64,000 nt of DNA from Antedon bifida (taxonomy: Eukaryota > Echinodermata > Crinoidea > Comatulida > Antedonidae). The notes under the pieces were generated by a model, which did not search any database, had not been told where the DNA came from, and saw only the letters and a list, made by a program, of their open reading frames with translations. A program made the position numbers and the translations under genes. Within the stretch, counting starts at the first letter, position 1, and each line of letters starts with the position of its first letter. Location of the stretch: contig OY727095.1 in the NCBI GenBank assembly GCA_963402885.1, positions 25,921,001-25,985,000 on the forward strand, read 5' to 3'. Positions 1 through 10,215 of this stretch are shown piece by piece.

Positions 1-98
1 GCAAGTCTAAATGGTGGTGGCGGTAGACTATGTTGTGTATTACTGCCTTAATTTTTGTTATTTTTACATTCATTTTGATTTATTTCAAGTTACAATGA

Positions 99-719
99 GT
101 GATAACCAGATTTACTAATGATAACAAATTCAGTATAATACACATGAATTCCCGTAGCCTAACCAAAAATATTGATTCTATAACTGACTATCTTTACACT
201 CTTAATCATAAATTTTCAATAATAGGATTCAGTGAAACCTGGTTCAATAATAACAATGCTCCTCCTCCACTTACTAACATCCAAGGATATACAATGGCCC
301 AATCCAACCGCACAGGAAAGAAAGGCGGAGGAGTTGCCTTGTACATTTCGAATGATCTAAAATTTAAGATCAGACATGATATCAACCTGACATCTAACCA
401 ATCATGTGAATCACTTTTTATAGAACTCGATACATCTCCAAAAAACACTATTGTAGGAATCGTTTATAGATCGCCCAACAGCTCAATTCATACATTCAAC
501 AACAACCTATCTACCTCAATTGATACCTTGTCTAAAGAGAATAAACATTTGTTCATTTGTGGAGATTTTAATCTTGATCTTTTAAATTCTTCAACCCACG
601 GACCCACCAATGACTTTCTGAATACAATGTTCGCTGCCTCTCTCTATCCTCTTATTGACAACCTACAAGAATCACGACCAAATCATCCACCCTCATCGAC
701 AACATTTTCACTAACGTAA
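99..719 (+). CDS. Retrotransposon endonuclease domain (EEP/APE type), frameshifted at its C-terminus
   Basis: The protein shows the endonuclease signatures in order: HMNSRSL near residue 15, IGFSETWFNN near 42, GKKGGGVALYI near 72, VGIVYRSPN near 118 and FICGDFNLDLL near 150. These are the N-terminal, catalytic Glu, Tyr and GDFN motifs of the family, which nicks target DNA for target-primed reverse transcription. The expected final motifs (TLIDNIFTN and TDHFPVF) are present in a different frame from about 680 to 790, which joins that of the downstream reverse transcriptase. One small indel near 670-690 therefore divides an original single ORF. The frame opens after an in-frame stop at 96-98 and no good ATG is seen, so the true start is upstream or lost. 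Confidence 0.85.
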   Translation: MITRFTNDNKFSIIHMNSRSLTKNIDSITDYLYTLNHKFSIIGFSETWFNNNNAPPPLTNIQGYTMAQSNRTGKKGGGVALYISNDLKFKIRHDINLTSNQSCESLFIELDTSPKNTIVGIVYRSPNSSIHTFNNNLSTSIDTLSKENKHLFICGDFNLDLLNSSTHGPTNDFLNTMFAASLYPLIDNLQESRPNHPPSSTTFSLT

Positions 720-787
720 TAAAACACAACATCACTCCAGGAGTTCTTTTCAACGACATAACTGATCACTTTCCTGTATTTCTTCTA

Positions 788-3016
788 TTGAACACATCAA
801 ACGAACCCACAACCAATGCTAAAGAAAACTTCTACTCAAGAAAAATTAATGCCAAATCAATTGCATCACTAGGAATTGATATAATGACCACTGAATGGAA
901 TGAAATATACCAGCATAACTCAGCAAATGAGTCTTTTAATTTATTTAGTAACAAATTTTCAATCTTATATAACAAAAACATACCTAGAAAAAAGATTAAA
1001 ATAAACAAACGAAAAATAGCAAAACCATGGATAACAAAAGGAATTATTAAATCCATAAACACTCGAAACAAGTTGTACAAAAAATATTTAAAATTACCAG
1101 TATCAAAGAACAAAACAAAGTACATAGACTATAGAAACAAACTAACCAAACTTATAAAAATATCACGTAAACAACACTTCTCAAACAAATTTAACAGCTA
1201 CAAAGACAACATTAAAAAAACGTGGCAAACAATCAACAACGCACTTGGCAAAAACACAACTAAAAATATACCTAATTTCTTTAATAACAATGACACAAAA
1301 ATCACCGACCCCGTTGATATTGCTACCAATTTTAACCGATACTTTGCAGAAATAGGTCCTACGTATGCCTCAAACATTCAATCATCTTCCGGGAGCCATT
1401 CTGATTTTCTAAAAGACCCTATTAAAAACTCTATTTTTTTCGCTCCTACTTCTAAAAAAGAAATTATTGACATAACCTCAAAATTCAAAAACGGTAAAAG
1501 TCCGGGCCTTGACGACATTTCTCCAAAAGTAGTTAAAGACATTGCACCTCTAATTTCTGAACCGTTAACATACATCTTCAATCTGTACTTGTCTACCGGA
1601 AAATTCCCTACAGCCTTAAAAACTTCTAAAATTATCCCAATTTATAAAAAAGGAAACCCTCACTCTTTTGCAAACTATCGTCCCATCTCTCTTCTATCGT
1701 GTTTTTCAAAAATAATCGAACGTCTTATATATAATAGACTTTTTAACTTTTTTTCTTATCACAATATTCTTCAAGACAACCAATATGGCTTCAGACCAAA
1801 CTACTCCACTGATCTTGCCGTTCTCGATATCTTTAACAAAATCTCCTCTGCCCTGTCTGAACATCATCACACAATCGGCTTATTCCTTGACCTTTCTAAA
1901 GCCTTCGACACAATTGATCATTCCATCTTACTATCTAAACTTTATCACTATGGCATTCGTGGGACTCCCTACTCTCTACTCTCTGACTACCTCCAAAACC
2001 GAACCCAAATCACATCCTTTAATTCTCACTCCTCGTGCTGCCTTCCTATGACTTGTGGCGTCCCCCAAGGATCTATACTCGGACCTCTCCTTTTCCTCAT
2101 TTACATCAATGATATCCAACAAGCCTCAAGTTCATTTTCTTATGTTCTTTTTGCCGACGATTCCAATATTTTCCTCTCTCATCCCGACCTTAACCAATTA
2201 ATTTCAACTTTAAATTCCGAAATTCACCACGTCTCAAACTGGTTCAAAACTAACAAACTCTCATTAAACATTGATAAAACTAACTTTATTCACTTCTCCA
2301 ATAGTAAAAAATCTAAAGAAAACCCCATCGAAATTTTCATAGACGATGTTTTAATCAAACAAGTTGATCATACTCAATTCCTTGGAGTGACAATTGACAA
2401 CAAACTGAACTGGAAGCGTCACATTAATACAATTTCCAACACAATCTCTCGATCTATAGGTATAATAAACAAACTCAAATTCACTTTCCCACAAAACATT
2501 TTACTTTCCCTTTATAATACCCTTATCCTGCCACATCTTAATTATTGCAACATTGCTTGGGCTGTCACACATTCTAAACACCAAACACTTTGTCCATGGA
2601 CTAGCACAGAAACAACAAGACTTTTTAAACTACAAAAAAAGGCGTTCCGCATCTGTACCCATTCCCAACACCTCACTCATTCCAAACCCCTTTTCTACAA
2701 AGTAAAAACTCTTAACATCTTCGACATAAATAATTTACAGACTGCTTTGTTCATGCACAAATTTAGTAATCAGAAACTTCCGATCACATTTAACCGATTC
2801 TTTACAAAAAACAACGAAGTTCACAATTATAACACCCGCAACTCTAATAAATATATCCCAATCAATAACCATTCCACAGCAAGAAACTCAATTAAATCCA
2901 CTGGCCCTATTTTATGGAATTCTTTTCACACCTCCCTAACTAACCGCTCTTTCGAATCCTTCAAGTTTAGCTACAAATCATCGTTGGTATCAAAGTATTC
3001 AATCGATCTCCCCTAA
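788..3016 (+). CDS. Retrotransposon reverse transcriptase
   Basis: The open frame gives 742 residues. Fingers and palm motifs of non-LTR reverse transcriptase appear in order: SPGLDDIS near residue 239, NYRPISLLS at 296, FLDLSKAFDTIDH near 366, GVPQGSILGPLLFLIYIND near 424-442 and the catalytic FADDS at 455-459. A thumb region with FLGVTID follows. The C-terminus has LYNTLILPHLNYCNIAW and a WNSF-type ending typical of CR1/L2-like elements. The Asp pair of the active site is intact and no internal stop is present, so the enzyme core could be functional. Upstream the same frame continues back to about 680 and carries the tail of the endonuclease, so the ATG at 788 is not a real start. Confidence 0.92.
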   Translation: MNTSNEPTTNAKENFYSRKINAKSIASLGIDIMTTEWNEIYQHNSANESFNLFSNKFSILYNKNIPRKKIKINKRKIAKPWITKGIIKSINTRNKLYKKYLKLPVSKNKTKYIDYRNKLTKLIKISRKQHFSNKFNSYKDNIKKTWQTINNALGKNTTKNIPNFFNNNDTKITDPVDIATNFNRYFAEIGPTYASNIQSSSGSHSDFLKDPIKNSIFFAPTSKKEIIDITSKFKNGKSPGLDDISPKVVKDIAPLISEPLTYIFNLYLSTGKFPTALKTSKIIPIYKKGNPHSFANYRPISLLSCFSKIIERLIYNRLFNFFSYHNILQDNQYGFRPNYSTDLAVLDIFNKISSALSEHHHTIGLFLDLSKAFDTIDHSILLSKLYHYGIRGTPYSLLSDYLQNRTQITSFNSHSSCCLPMTCGVPQGSILGPLLFLIYINDIQQASSSFSYVLFADDSNIFLSHPDLNQLISTLNSEIHHVSNWFKTNKLSLNIDKTNFIHFSNSKKSKENPIEIFIDDVLIKQVDHTQFLGVTIDNKLNWKRHINTISNTISRSIGIINKLKFTFPQNILLSLYNTLILPHLNYCNIAWAVTHSKHQTLCPWTSTETTRLFKLQKKAFRICTHSQHLTHSKPLFYKVKTLNIFDINNLQTALFMHKFSNQKLPITFNRFFTKNNEVHNYNTRNSNKYIPINNHSTARNSIKSTGPILWNSFHTSLTNRSFESFKFSYKSSLVSKYSIDLP

Positions 3017-3552
3017 GAATTCAGTCTTTATCCTCTAACCCAGTTTTTTAACTCTTGTCCAGCGTCTTCGTCCCTTCTGTCCTCGTTCTGTCACGTGTTT
3101 TTGTCCTGTGTCTTGTTGTGCTTGTGTATGTAGCTTAAATTGTTTATTATTTTTTCTTTATTCTTGTTATTTATTTATTCATATTTTATTTTCATTTATT
3201 TATTTATTGACTACTTTTGAAACATTTATTATATATACTTTTTGAATTATTTTTTTTTTCTGGTGGAACTAGCCTTAAAGCCCTCCGGGCTTATTTATGT
3301 TTCTCCAGCATAAGTGCATTCTAATTATAAAAAAAACACACTGTAATATTATTTCACAATGATGTATCTTATGAAAATAAATTGAATTGAATTGAATTGA
3401 ATAATATTATTTAATTGTGTATGCCATTTATGTTGTGTATTATACACATGTTATCTTCGCATTTATTATGCTTCATTTTGAGTTATTAGTTTCCAATAAA
3501 TTATTATTGTTAACCAATCGTCGACGTTAGCACGCATTCTGGTAGAATTCTG

Positions 3553-3775
3553 TTGCGCAATTTGACAATTTTACAAATTGTGCAGCGCAATTTGAAATTG
3601 TGCAAGGATTTTCCTGCGCAATTTGAAATTGCGCAAGTTGATTGCGCAATTTCATATTGCGCAAGAAAATCCTTGTGCAATTTCAAATTGCGCAAGAATT
3701 CTTTGCGCAATTTCAAATTGCGCAAGGAATTCTTTGCGCAATTTTAAATTGCGCAAATCGTTCAAATTGCGCATA
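3553..3775. repeat. Short inverted-repeat satellite (TTGCGCAATTT / AAATTGCGCAA)
   Basis: About a dozen alternating arms of TTGCGCAATTT and AAATTGCGCAA fill this stretch. Neighbouring arms are separated by one to a few bases, so nearly every unit forms a palindrome of about 19-23 bp around a single central base. Small reading frames appear on both strands only because the motif repeats, and they are not genes. Confidence 0.85.
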
Positions 3776-3807
3776 ACATCAGCACTTTTTGCGTTCCATA
3801 CTTTGTG

Positions 3808-3940
3808 GCCGAGTTGACCGATTAGTTTTTGGCCGAGTTGACGTGAGGCCGAGTTGACTTGAGGCCGAGTTGACTTGAGGCCGACTTGACGTGGGGCCGA
3901 CTTGACTTTGGCGCCGAGACGGTTTGGGGCCGACTTGACC
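3808..3940. repeat. 16-bp tandem repeat (GGCCGAGTTGACTTGA)
   Basis: About eight degenerate copies of a 16-bp unit with consensus GGCCGAGTTGACTTGA follow the inverted-repeat satellite directly. The G/C position in GAGTTGAC/GACTTGAC changes part-way along, as if two variant subarrays were joined. Confidence 0.8.
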
Positions 3941-4715
3941 TGCACCCGTATCAAAAAGAATTTCATTGCAAACTTCAAACGCGATTTTCTTGTAAACTAA
4001 TTGATTGATTTGTAAGTTTGTAAAATTTTTTTTATGATTCAAATAATCGAAATAGGGCCTATATAAAAAAAAAAATATTAAATGAAAATTCCCGACAAAA
4101 GTAGGGTTTTGCCAGATCGGGTCACATATCTATATATAAATTATGGTTAATTCTGACATAGGCGAGCACAATGCAAAAACTTCGGTACAAATCTCCGCCT
4201 TAGATACCTACCTTATCTATCTCAGATGTACCGCGAAACGTAGATTTGATAACATTAATGTGCAGTTCGACGCTATTTTTCCATATTTCTATCTTAGCAA
4301 GATATTATAAAGAGTTTTTTAACAACATTTATGATTTCAACAGTAGATTTTCTACTCAATTTCAATTCTTGGCGGTCAAGTTATTTCCGGGTTTATGATA
4401 AGTTCACCTTGCAGCAACTTGGTTTCAACTATTTTCTCTCTTTTATACACAAGGGAGCAGTTAAAATAATAGATTTGACCCTAAAGGTGACTGGAAACAG
4501 GCACTTTCCATCAATCAATACAGTGTCCCTTTGGAAGACGGAAGAAAAAAACAGATACTATAGTAGGACTGGAGCTTAAGTTGGCCATTAGTCATAGCCA
4601 TTTTAGTTTTTTGTTTATTTTAGGAACGTATATATTAATACTTATTAGGATGATATTTATTTGAATAAACGCCTCTCCAATAAAACATCACTTTGAATAA
4701 TAATCACCCCCAAAA

Positions 4716-4733
4716 CCCCCCCCCCCCCCCCCC
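4716..4733. repeat. Poly(C) tract
   Basis: Eighteen consecutive C residues form a mononucleotide microsatellite. Confidence 0.95.
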
Positions 4734-5175
4734 ACCAACACAACTACTGTATCTAATAAACGTCCATCCCATCCACATTTATAATAACACAATTATACTA
4801 TTTGTAGTAGAATTCATCGCACTGTTATCTACAATTTACCAAGCATTTGTTATTCTTTTTTACCACTTTTCATATCTATTAGATAGAGGATTTCATTTGA
4901 TTATAAATGTTACCATATTATTAAAACTAAAAAATTTAACATATATCCCTCGAATAAGCCCCTCCCTCGAGTCAAATGAACTCCGCCTCCCCACCTCCGC
5001 CCTATAAGGGCCCTACCAAATAATAAAGACTATACTTTAAAATGTTATTAATCATCTAAGACACTGTGAAACAGAATAGTTTAGTTTTACGAATGTCAAG
5101 CATTTTCAATAATGGTAACCGACAGAAAACGTAAAAGAAGAACATTATCATTCCAAGAACCATCGTCTACACTTC

Positions 5176-5212
5176 CTAGAGGGGGAGCGAGCGAAGCAAG
5201 CTCACCCTCTAG
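5176..5212. repeat. Small fold-back with GAGCGAAGC loop
   Basis: CTAGAGGGGGAGC and GCTCACCCTCTAG form a near-perfect stem around a GAGCGAAGCAA loop. The GAGCGAAGC string recurs at 14150, 21265 and 36420, in or near hAT-like DNA, so this is probably a fragment of the same repeat family. Confidence 0.6.
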
Positions 5213-6044
5213 TATTATTAATTTTTATAACATTTTAACCACAAGCGCTTAATTTCCTACTATGAGGCTACCCTGTGTACTTATGTACTATACTGTATCA
5301 TGTAATCAATAAACAAAATGGTGTAAAAGACGCATCAACGGCGGCCCAACCGGTCATATCCCTAGGCGGCTTACTAGTACTAGGCCTAACTAGCTAGGAC
5401 CAGAAATTGGGGGCGCTGTTTTAACATAAATATGATTTGTAATACGACACCTACTATGACACATCGCGATGTTGGGGGTACTGTATCCCCATAACGGGGC
5501 GGATTACGGCGGAACAATCATGTAAATGCCGGAACTACTTTTGCAGACATATTCTCTAAAAAAGTGTTATTGTGATTTTGTGATATTTTTTATCTAGTTT
5601 TTTAATTTTTAATTTAGTTTTCGGTAGGTTTTTCAAGTTCAAAAGTTTTTAATTCATATTTACTGACTGAAAAAATAAGTTAACACAGTTTTTTATTTGA
5701 TTTACGTTTTTTCAAAGTATTAAAATATCAAGTTAATTTGGTTACAATTTAATAATCATTAGCGTTTAAAAATGGTTTAATAGGTACCTCTATTACACTA
5801 CGTTTAGGGGCTAGGCTGATATAGAGGGCGGCCTCTATACAGGAATGCTGGCAAAGTGCAGATTTCAAGGCTTAGTGGTGGTACCAGTCCTTGCTTGTTG
5901 GGCCTAGCCTAGGATAGATACATGAAGTTATCGGGTTACATAAATTGCAAATTGCCCCTTTTGTCTTTCAGTATTTTTCTAACAATTCTTTTCCCATGAT
6001 TAATTTATTTAACATTGCTGATTTTAACCATGGTCATAATCTAA

Positions 6045-6682
6045 TACCCCTTTTACACCGCCAAGCTTATAAAAAACCTGTGTCGTGTCCATATAAATTT
6101 CCTGTTCACACCTGATTCATTAACCCGGGAATGACATGGGTTGCGTGTATTTACACTGCAAAATACCAACCCGTGTAAATGTTCTACATCAATCGAAATA
6201 TCGCCCTCTCACGCATGAAAAGACACCCTAGTAACGGTCAGCTCATTATACCTCCTACAATTTTGTTTTACTGGCAATACACACACAAATTGAGTCTACT
6301 CGTGAAGAATAATATCTTGAAATAAAAATGAATAACAAATAACCATAAGTTTTATTTATTAAATAAGCGAATAAACAAAATAAATCTTATTTTAATTTTA
6401 TGTAAATTAAGTACTATAGTGAGCGAGGATAGTAAACAAACGGGTAAAGATATGCTGAGTGTTTTACACCGCAAAAACAGGTTCATCCCGGGTGCGTCCC
6501 GGGTTGACTTGACGCTGAATACATTCCGCATCACTTACCCGGGTGGTTCAGCGCCCTAGGTAACTTTTTACGTCGTTTACACCGGCCTACATTTCCGCAA
6601 TTTTGCGTCCCGGGTATAGTACGACTCAGGTTATACAATTCCGGATCAACTCTGCATTTTTACTGGCGGTGTAAAAGGGGTA
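6045..6682. mobile_element. Non-autonomous DNA transposon with 19-bp perfect TIRs and TAA duplication (PIF/Harbinger-like MITE)
   Basis: The left end reads TACCCCTTTTACACCGCCA (6045-6063), and its exact inverse stands at 6664-6682. TAA is present at both flanks (6042-6044 and 6683-6685). A TWA duplication is typical of PIF/Harbinger elements, so I prefer that family, but a TA duplication with slightly shorter ends cannot be excluded. Several CCCGGG-containing repeats occur inside. No transposase frame is present, so the element would depend on an enzyme supplied elsewhere. Confidence 0.75.
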
Positions 6683-6759
6683 TAAGAAGTACTGTTCATA
6701 GGTTTCAGTTAACTATTCCTTTTGTAAGATTAACTAGTTCTTCCCACTTTAATTATGTT

Positions 6760-6870
6760 TCTGGCCCTTTAATTTGAAATCAATTAGATACTAGTATTGT
6801 TAAATCTTCCTCTCTCTCAACTTTTCACAAAAAACTTAAAAATCATTTATTATCATTGTACTCAAACTAG
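6760..6870 (+). pseudogene. LINE reverse transcriptase C-terminal relic
   Basis: A short plus-strand stretch reads STFHKKLKNHLLSLYSN followed by a stop. It resembles the extreme C-terminus of CR1/L2-type reverse transcriptases, where a WNxLP motif is followed by a Ser-rich stretch and FKxxLKxxLL. Upstream homology is too decayed to follow. This rests on pattern recognition alone. Confidence 0.4.
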
Positions 6871-6935
6871 ACCTTCAAACTGTTTTTGTCAAGACATTTT
6901 TTATTTTATTTTTATAGATATATTTTAAAAAATAC

Positions 6936-6973
6936 ATTTGTATATAATTATATATATATAATTATATACAAAT
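6936..6973. repeat. Perfect 38-bp AT palindrome
   Basis: ATTTGTATATAATTATATA is followed immediately by its exact inverse. With no spacer this can extrude as a cruciform. It lies just 3' of a LINE relic and may be a recombination scar or simple-sequence growth. Confidence 0.8.
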
Positions 6974-7082
6974 ATATTTTTTCTTTTCGTGTATGGGTCT
7001 TGCGTGACAAGATATTTCATTTTCAAACCAATGAAAAAATATAGGGTTTATGAGGGGTGTTAAGATGTTTGGTTGATAATTA

Positions 7083-7420
7083 TGCACTTGTCAATTGTAT
7101 GACCCACTATACGACCCCCGGGAGAGGTGCATCATGGGTGCGTCATTTACAAATAATTACTGACGCAGGGGTGCGTCAAAAAACCTAGATGGTACGTCAC
7201 ATCAATGAACAAGGTGTGTCAATGTCCGTCACTTTACCACCCACCATATCATAAACAACATGGTAACAGTGCGTCAAAATGGGTGCGTCATGGTCACCTA
7301 AAGGTAAGTCACATTTTTGACGCACGGGTGCGTCATGGTATTCAATGGTATGACGCACATCGGACAAATGACGCACCTCTCCCGGGGGTCGTATAGTGGG
7401 TCATACAATTGACAAGTGCA
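7083..7420. mobile_element. MITE with 48-bp perfect TIRs and TTA duplication
   Basis: The terminal repeats 7083-7130 and 7373-7420 are perfect inverses over 48 bp (outer end TGCACTTGTCAATTGTATGA). TTA flanks both sides (7080-7082 and 7421-7423), which fits the TWA duplication of PIF/Harbinger elements. The 242-bp interior has no transposase but carries many copies of GGGTGCGTCA and its inverse TGACGCAC. Perfect TIR identity suggests recent insertion or fold-back gene conversion. Family assignment rests only on the duplication. Confidence 0.8.
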
Positions 7421-7859
7421 TTAATGATATGTGCCAGACTTCGGCACCTAACGGAAATAACTAATTAAATGAAATTGTTTGCAATGTTGTTTATTAAATT
7501 TTATTCAAAATATAATTGTTGGTAAAATAAAGTTAATATTGCTGTTTTTTGACTCATTTATTTCACATCCACGGCTAGGCCTGCTATTTCATTGACGATC
7601 GATTATGCAATCGCTAGCGCGTAATTTCAGGGCTTGCTTGGGCAGCGTATGCCGAGGATTGGCACACACATGCCAAGGTTTGGTACATAAACAAAAAACA
7701 CATTTTTTATTTATATTGTTTGTTAATTATAAATCTTTATTTGATAATTCACACTGTATTTACTACTTATATACAGTAAATACTAAAACTCTACCAAAAA
7801 ATTACACGTAAATAACGAATTTCCCTGTAACCTGCTGAGGTCTGGTACATCTACCCTAG

Positions 7860-8200
7860 TTACTAGTAGGCCTAGGCTAGCCTAGCTTTAGCCTTAGATA
7901 ATATGATAGATTAGTAGGCCTCTAGCTAGGCCTAGGCCTAGGCCTAGTAGTAGCTACTAAGCTATAGCAGCTACCTAGGCCTAGGCTAGCCTAGTATAGG
8001 ATTAGGCCTAAGACTAAGTAGACCTAGGCCTAGCTATGAGGCCCTATAGTATTGCTATTGACTATTTATTAGGGCCTCCTAGTTAGGCCTAGAGAGGGCT
8101 ACTACTAGCCTAGGCCTAGCTAGGCTAGTAGGTAGGCCTATGCATCTAGCCTCTAGTACTAGTAGTAGGCCTCTACTAGGCTTGCTAGGCTAGAGTTTTA
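7860..8200. repeat. TAGGCCTA-rich low-complexity tract
   Basis: The stretch is composed largely of overlapping TAGGCCTA, CTAGGCC and CTAGTAG words, most dense near 7930-7960. Similar small patches occur elsewhere in the window, for example near 25015-25090 and 26220. No coding content. Confidence 0.85.
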
Positions 8201-8506
8201 GTTACCAAGCCAGGGCTTACCTCAAATAGCTGTGGTATCTCTTTTTGAGCGAGATACACCTTTGTTTTTTCTCTGGATGTCATTATTTGTTTGTTTAAAC
8301 AACGCACAACGAAAATAAAGAGAAATTCAGCCAAATTTAGGCTATAGAAACGTCGCGTGTTGTCTTTTTTATCATCTCGTCTCCAGGTAAACAATAGTGT
8401 GTGTATTATTGGTTGGTGGTGGTGGGAGGAGCTTATTCTATAAACATAGCAACTGCACAACGTCTATGAAACGCCATTACTGCCTTCTTAGGCTCTTTTA
8501 CCATTC

Positions 8507-8616
8507 GGACCTTTACCATTTGGCTCTTTCACCATTTGATATGGCTCTTTTACAATTACGTTCGGCAACGGTAAAAGAGCCGTATAAAATGATGAAAGAT
8601 CCAAATGGTAAAGACC
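8507..8616. repeat. Imperfect fold-back with ~46-bp arms
   Basis: The left arm (8507-8553) contains ACCTTTACCATTTGG and ATATGGCTCTTTTAC. The right arm (8571-8616) contains GTAAAAGAGCCGTAT and CCAAATGGTAAAG. The arms pair in the right order with a few mismatches around a 17-bp loop. A small reading frame crosses it but shows no family resemblance. Confidence 0.65.
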
Positions 8617-9060
8617 TTATTTTCAAAGGATTAGGTAATTTTCACAGGATACGTATCTCCATATCCACTCTAGGTAGACACTTCATTTTAGTCTCTATAC
8701 TTTCACATGATGAGGGGTGGAATGTTACAAACATATATGCAAATTAGCTCAGCTGAAATATGCAAATTAAGGGTTTAAAATATAGGATATCCTTAGTACA
8801 CCAACCGCTAATAGCTGTAGAGAGTTTTTTTTTTCCGAATTCCGAAGGTTGAGTTCCTTCTTATGAAACAGTTTGTCCAAAATGACCAGACGTGCCATAT
8901 TCGACACCTGACCTTATTTTTAAAGGATTTAGGTAAGATTCACACATGATTTACGTATCACCATAACTACTCATAGATAGAGACTTCATTTTAGTCTCTA
9001 TACTTCTTTTACATATGATGAGAGGATAAAATTCCACAAATCACACCTTGGAAACATTAT
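8617..9060 (+). repeat. Diverged direct duplication (~140 bp, two copies)
   Basis: The block near 8617-8752 and the block near 8912-9060 share phrases in the same order: CCTTATTTT...AAAGGATT...AGGTAA, then ACTTCATTTTAGTCTCTATAC, then a GATGAG box. The copies differ by many substitutions, so the duplication is old or the two are independent copies of an interspersed repeat. Confidence 0.6.
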
Positions 9061-9580
9061 GCAAACTAGAAGGGCACCCATAGAGTTGCAACTTCCGTAG
9101 CAAAAACAGAAAGATCAAGAATCGTGATAACCGTCTTGTAGTTTTGACGTATGACTTAAAATTAGTAAAAATAATAATAATTTAAGGCAGAAACTATAGA
9201 GGGCCTGAATCCATACATGATGAATATACCCTGAATATTCAAGATGTGACGGCAAACCCTGGAAATGGTTTTCACGCGCGGTAAGCGAAAATTATCTCTC
9301 GTCGTGCTGCTGGGTAGCTGCTGCATATAGTCAGAGAGATGAGTCGATTTAGTGCACATATTTCCCATTGGTCTTTATAAGATTTTTGTGAGACATACTC
9401 TGGTACATCTGAAAATCCAATTCTTTAGTGACTCTGGTAATGCAGTTTCGGGTCAGAGGTCAATGACCTATTTTTTCGAGGTATATTCAGAGCGTAATTC
9501 TGACGACTGGAGCATTCTCTACTTCCCTACGGAGCGCCATTTATGCCTTTATTAACCTCAATAATAGAAATAGTACTACG
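9061..9580. other. Intergenic DNA, nothing recognised
   Basis: Short reading frames of under 70 codons on both strands show no family features. I see no repeat or RNA gene here. Confidence 0.5.
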
Positions 9581-9582
9581 GT

Positions 9583-10215
9583 AACTGCTCAAGTGGACCC
9601 AATTTAGCACCAGGGTAGCACAGTGATATAAAATAGAAATAAAGTCACTAAATTATAATATCTTTTCCTATGTTAAAACACCGTGCTCAAATGGACACAA
9701 TTTGGCACCAGGGGAGCACAGTGATATAAATAAAAATAAAGTCACTTAAGATTCAATATTTTCGTATTAATACACTGTGCTCAAGGGGACCAAATTTGGC
9801 GTCAGTGGAGCACAGTGATATAAAATAGAAATAAAGTCACTTAATTTTAATATCTTTTAGTATGTTAATACACTGTGCTCAAGTGTACCCAATTTTGCGC
9901 CAATGGAGCACAGTGATATAAAGTAGAAATAAAGTCACTTAAGTTTCAATATCTTTTCGTATGTTAATACACTGTGCTTAAGTGGACCTAATTTGAAGTC
10001 ACTTAAGTTTCAATATCTTTTCGTATGTTAATACACTGTGCTCAAGCGGAGCACAGTGATATAAAATAGAAATAAGTCACTGAATGTTAATATCTTTACG
10101 TATGTTAATACACTGTGCCCGAGTGGACCCAATTAAGTTTCAATAATTATATTTTCGTATGTTAATACATTGTGCTCCAGTGGATCCAATTTGGCACCAG
10201 TTGTGGAGCACAGCG
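9583..10215 (+). repeat. ~98-bp tandem array
   Basis: Six to eight copies, some truncated, begin with TGTGCTCAAGTGGACCCAAT and continue GGCACCAGTGGAGCACAGTGATATAAA, ATAAAGTCACTTAA and TATCTTTTCGTATGTTAATACA. Copies start near 9586, 9684, 9777, 9875, 9973, 10037, 10117 and 10172. The later copies are shortened or joined internally. CTGTGCTC at one side and GAGCACAG in the middle give each unit a short inverted repeat. Confidence 0.85.

Larger units (their letters stand above)
1..3400 (+). mobile_element. Non-LTR retrotransposon, CR1/L2/Jockey-group, near full-length coding part
   Basis: An apurinic-type endonuclease reading frame is followed by a reverse transcriptase reading frame, both on the plus strand. 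The 3' UTR is AT-rich and contains a short hairpin (AAGCCC-TCC-GGGCTT, 3278-3292). The element ends in four copies of ATTGA at 3381-3400. A 3' hairpin followed by a simple terminal repeat is usual for CR1/L2-like elements, and no poly(A) tail is seen. The two coding frames are separated by one frameshift near 670-690, so this copy is probably dead but young. No ORF1 is seen, and the 5' end lies at or beyond the window edge. The exact clade is inferred from general resemblance only. Confidence 0.9.
3941..6044. other. Intergenic DNA without a recognised gene
   Basis: No gene recognised. The stretch holds an 18-base C run, a small fold-back at 5176-5212 and scattered TAGGCCTA motifs near 5370-5400 and 5800-5940. 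Short reading frames here have no recognisable family. Confidence 0.6.

Noticed and set aside
3553-3775. A CRISPR-like array
   Set aside because: This is an animal genome, units are contiguous palindromes without unique spacers, and no cas-like gene exists.
8397-8747. A 116-codon open frame
   Set aside because: It crosses a fold-back and a repeated block and shows no domain or family features.
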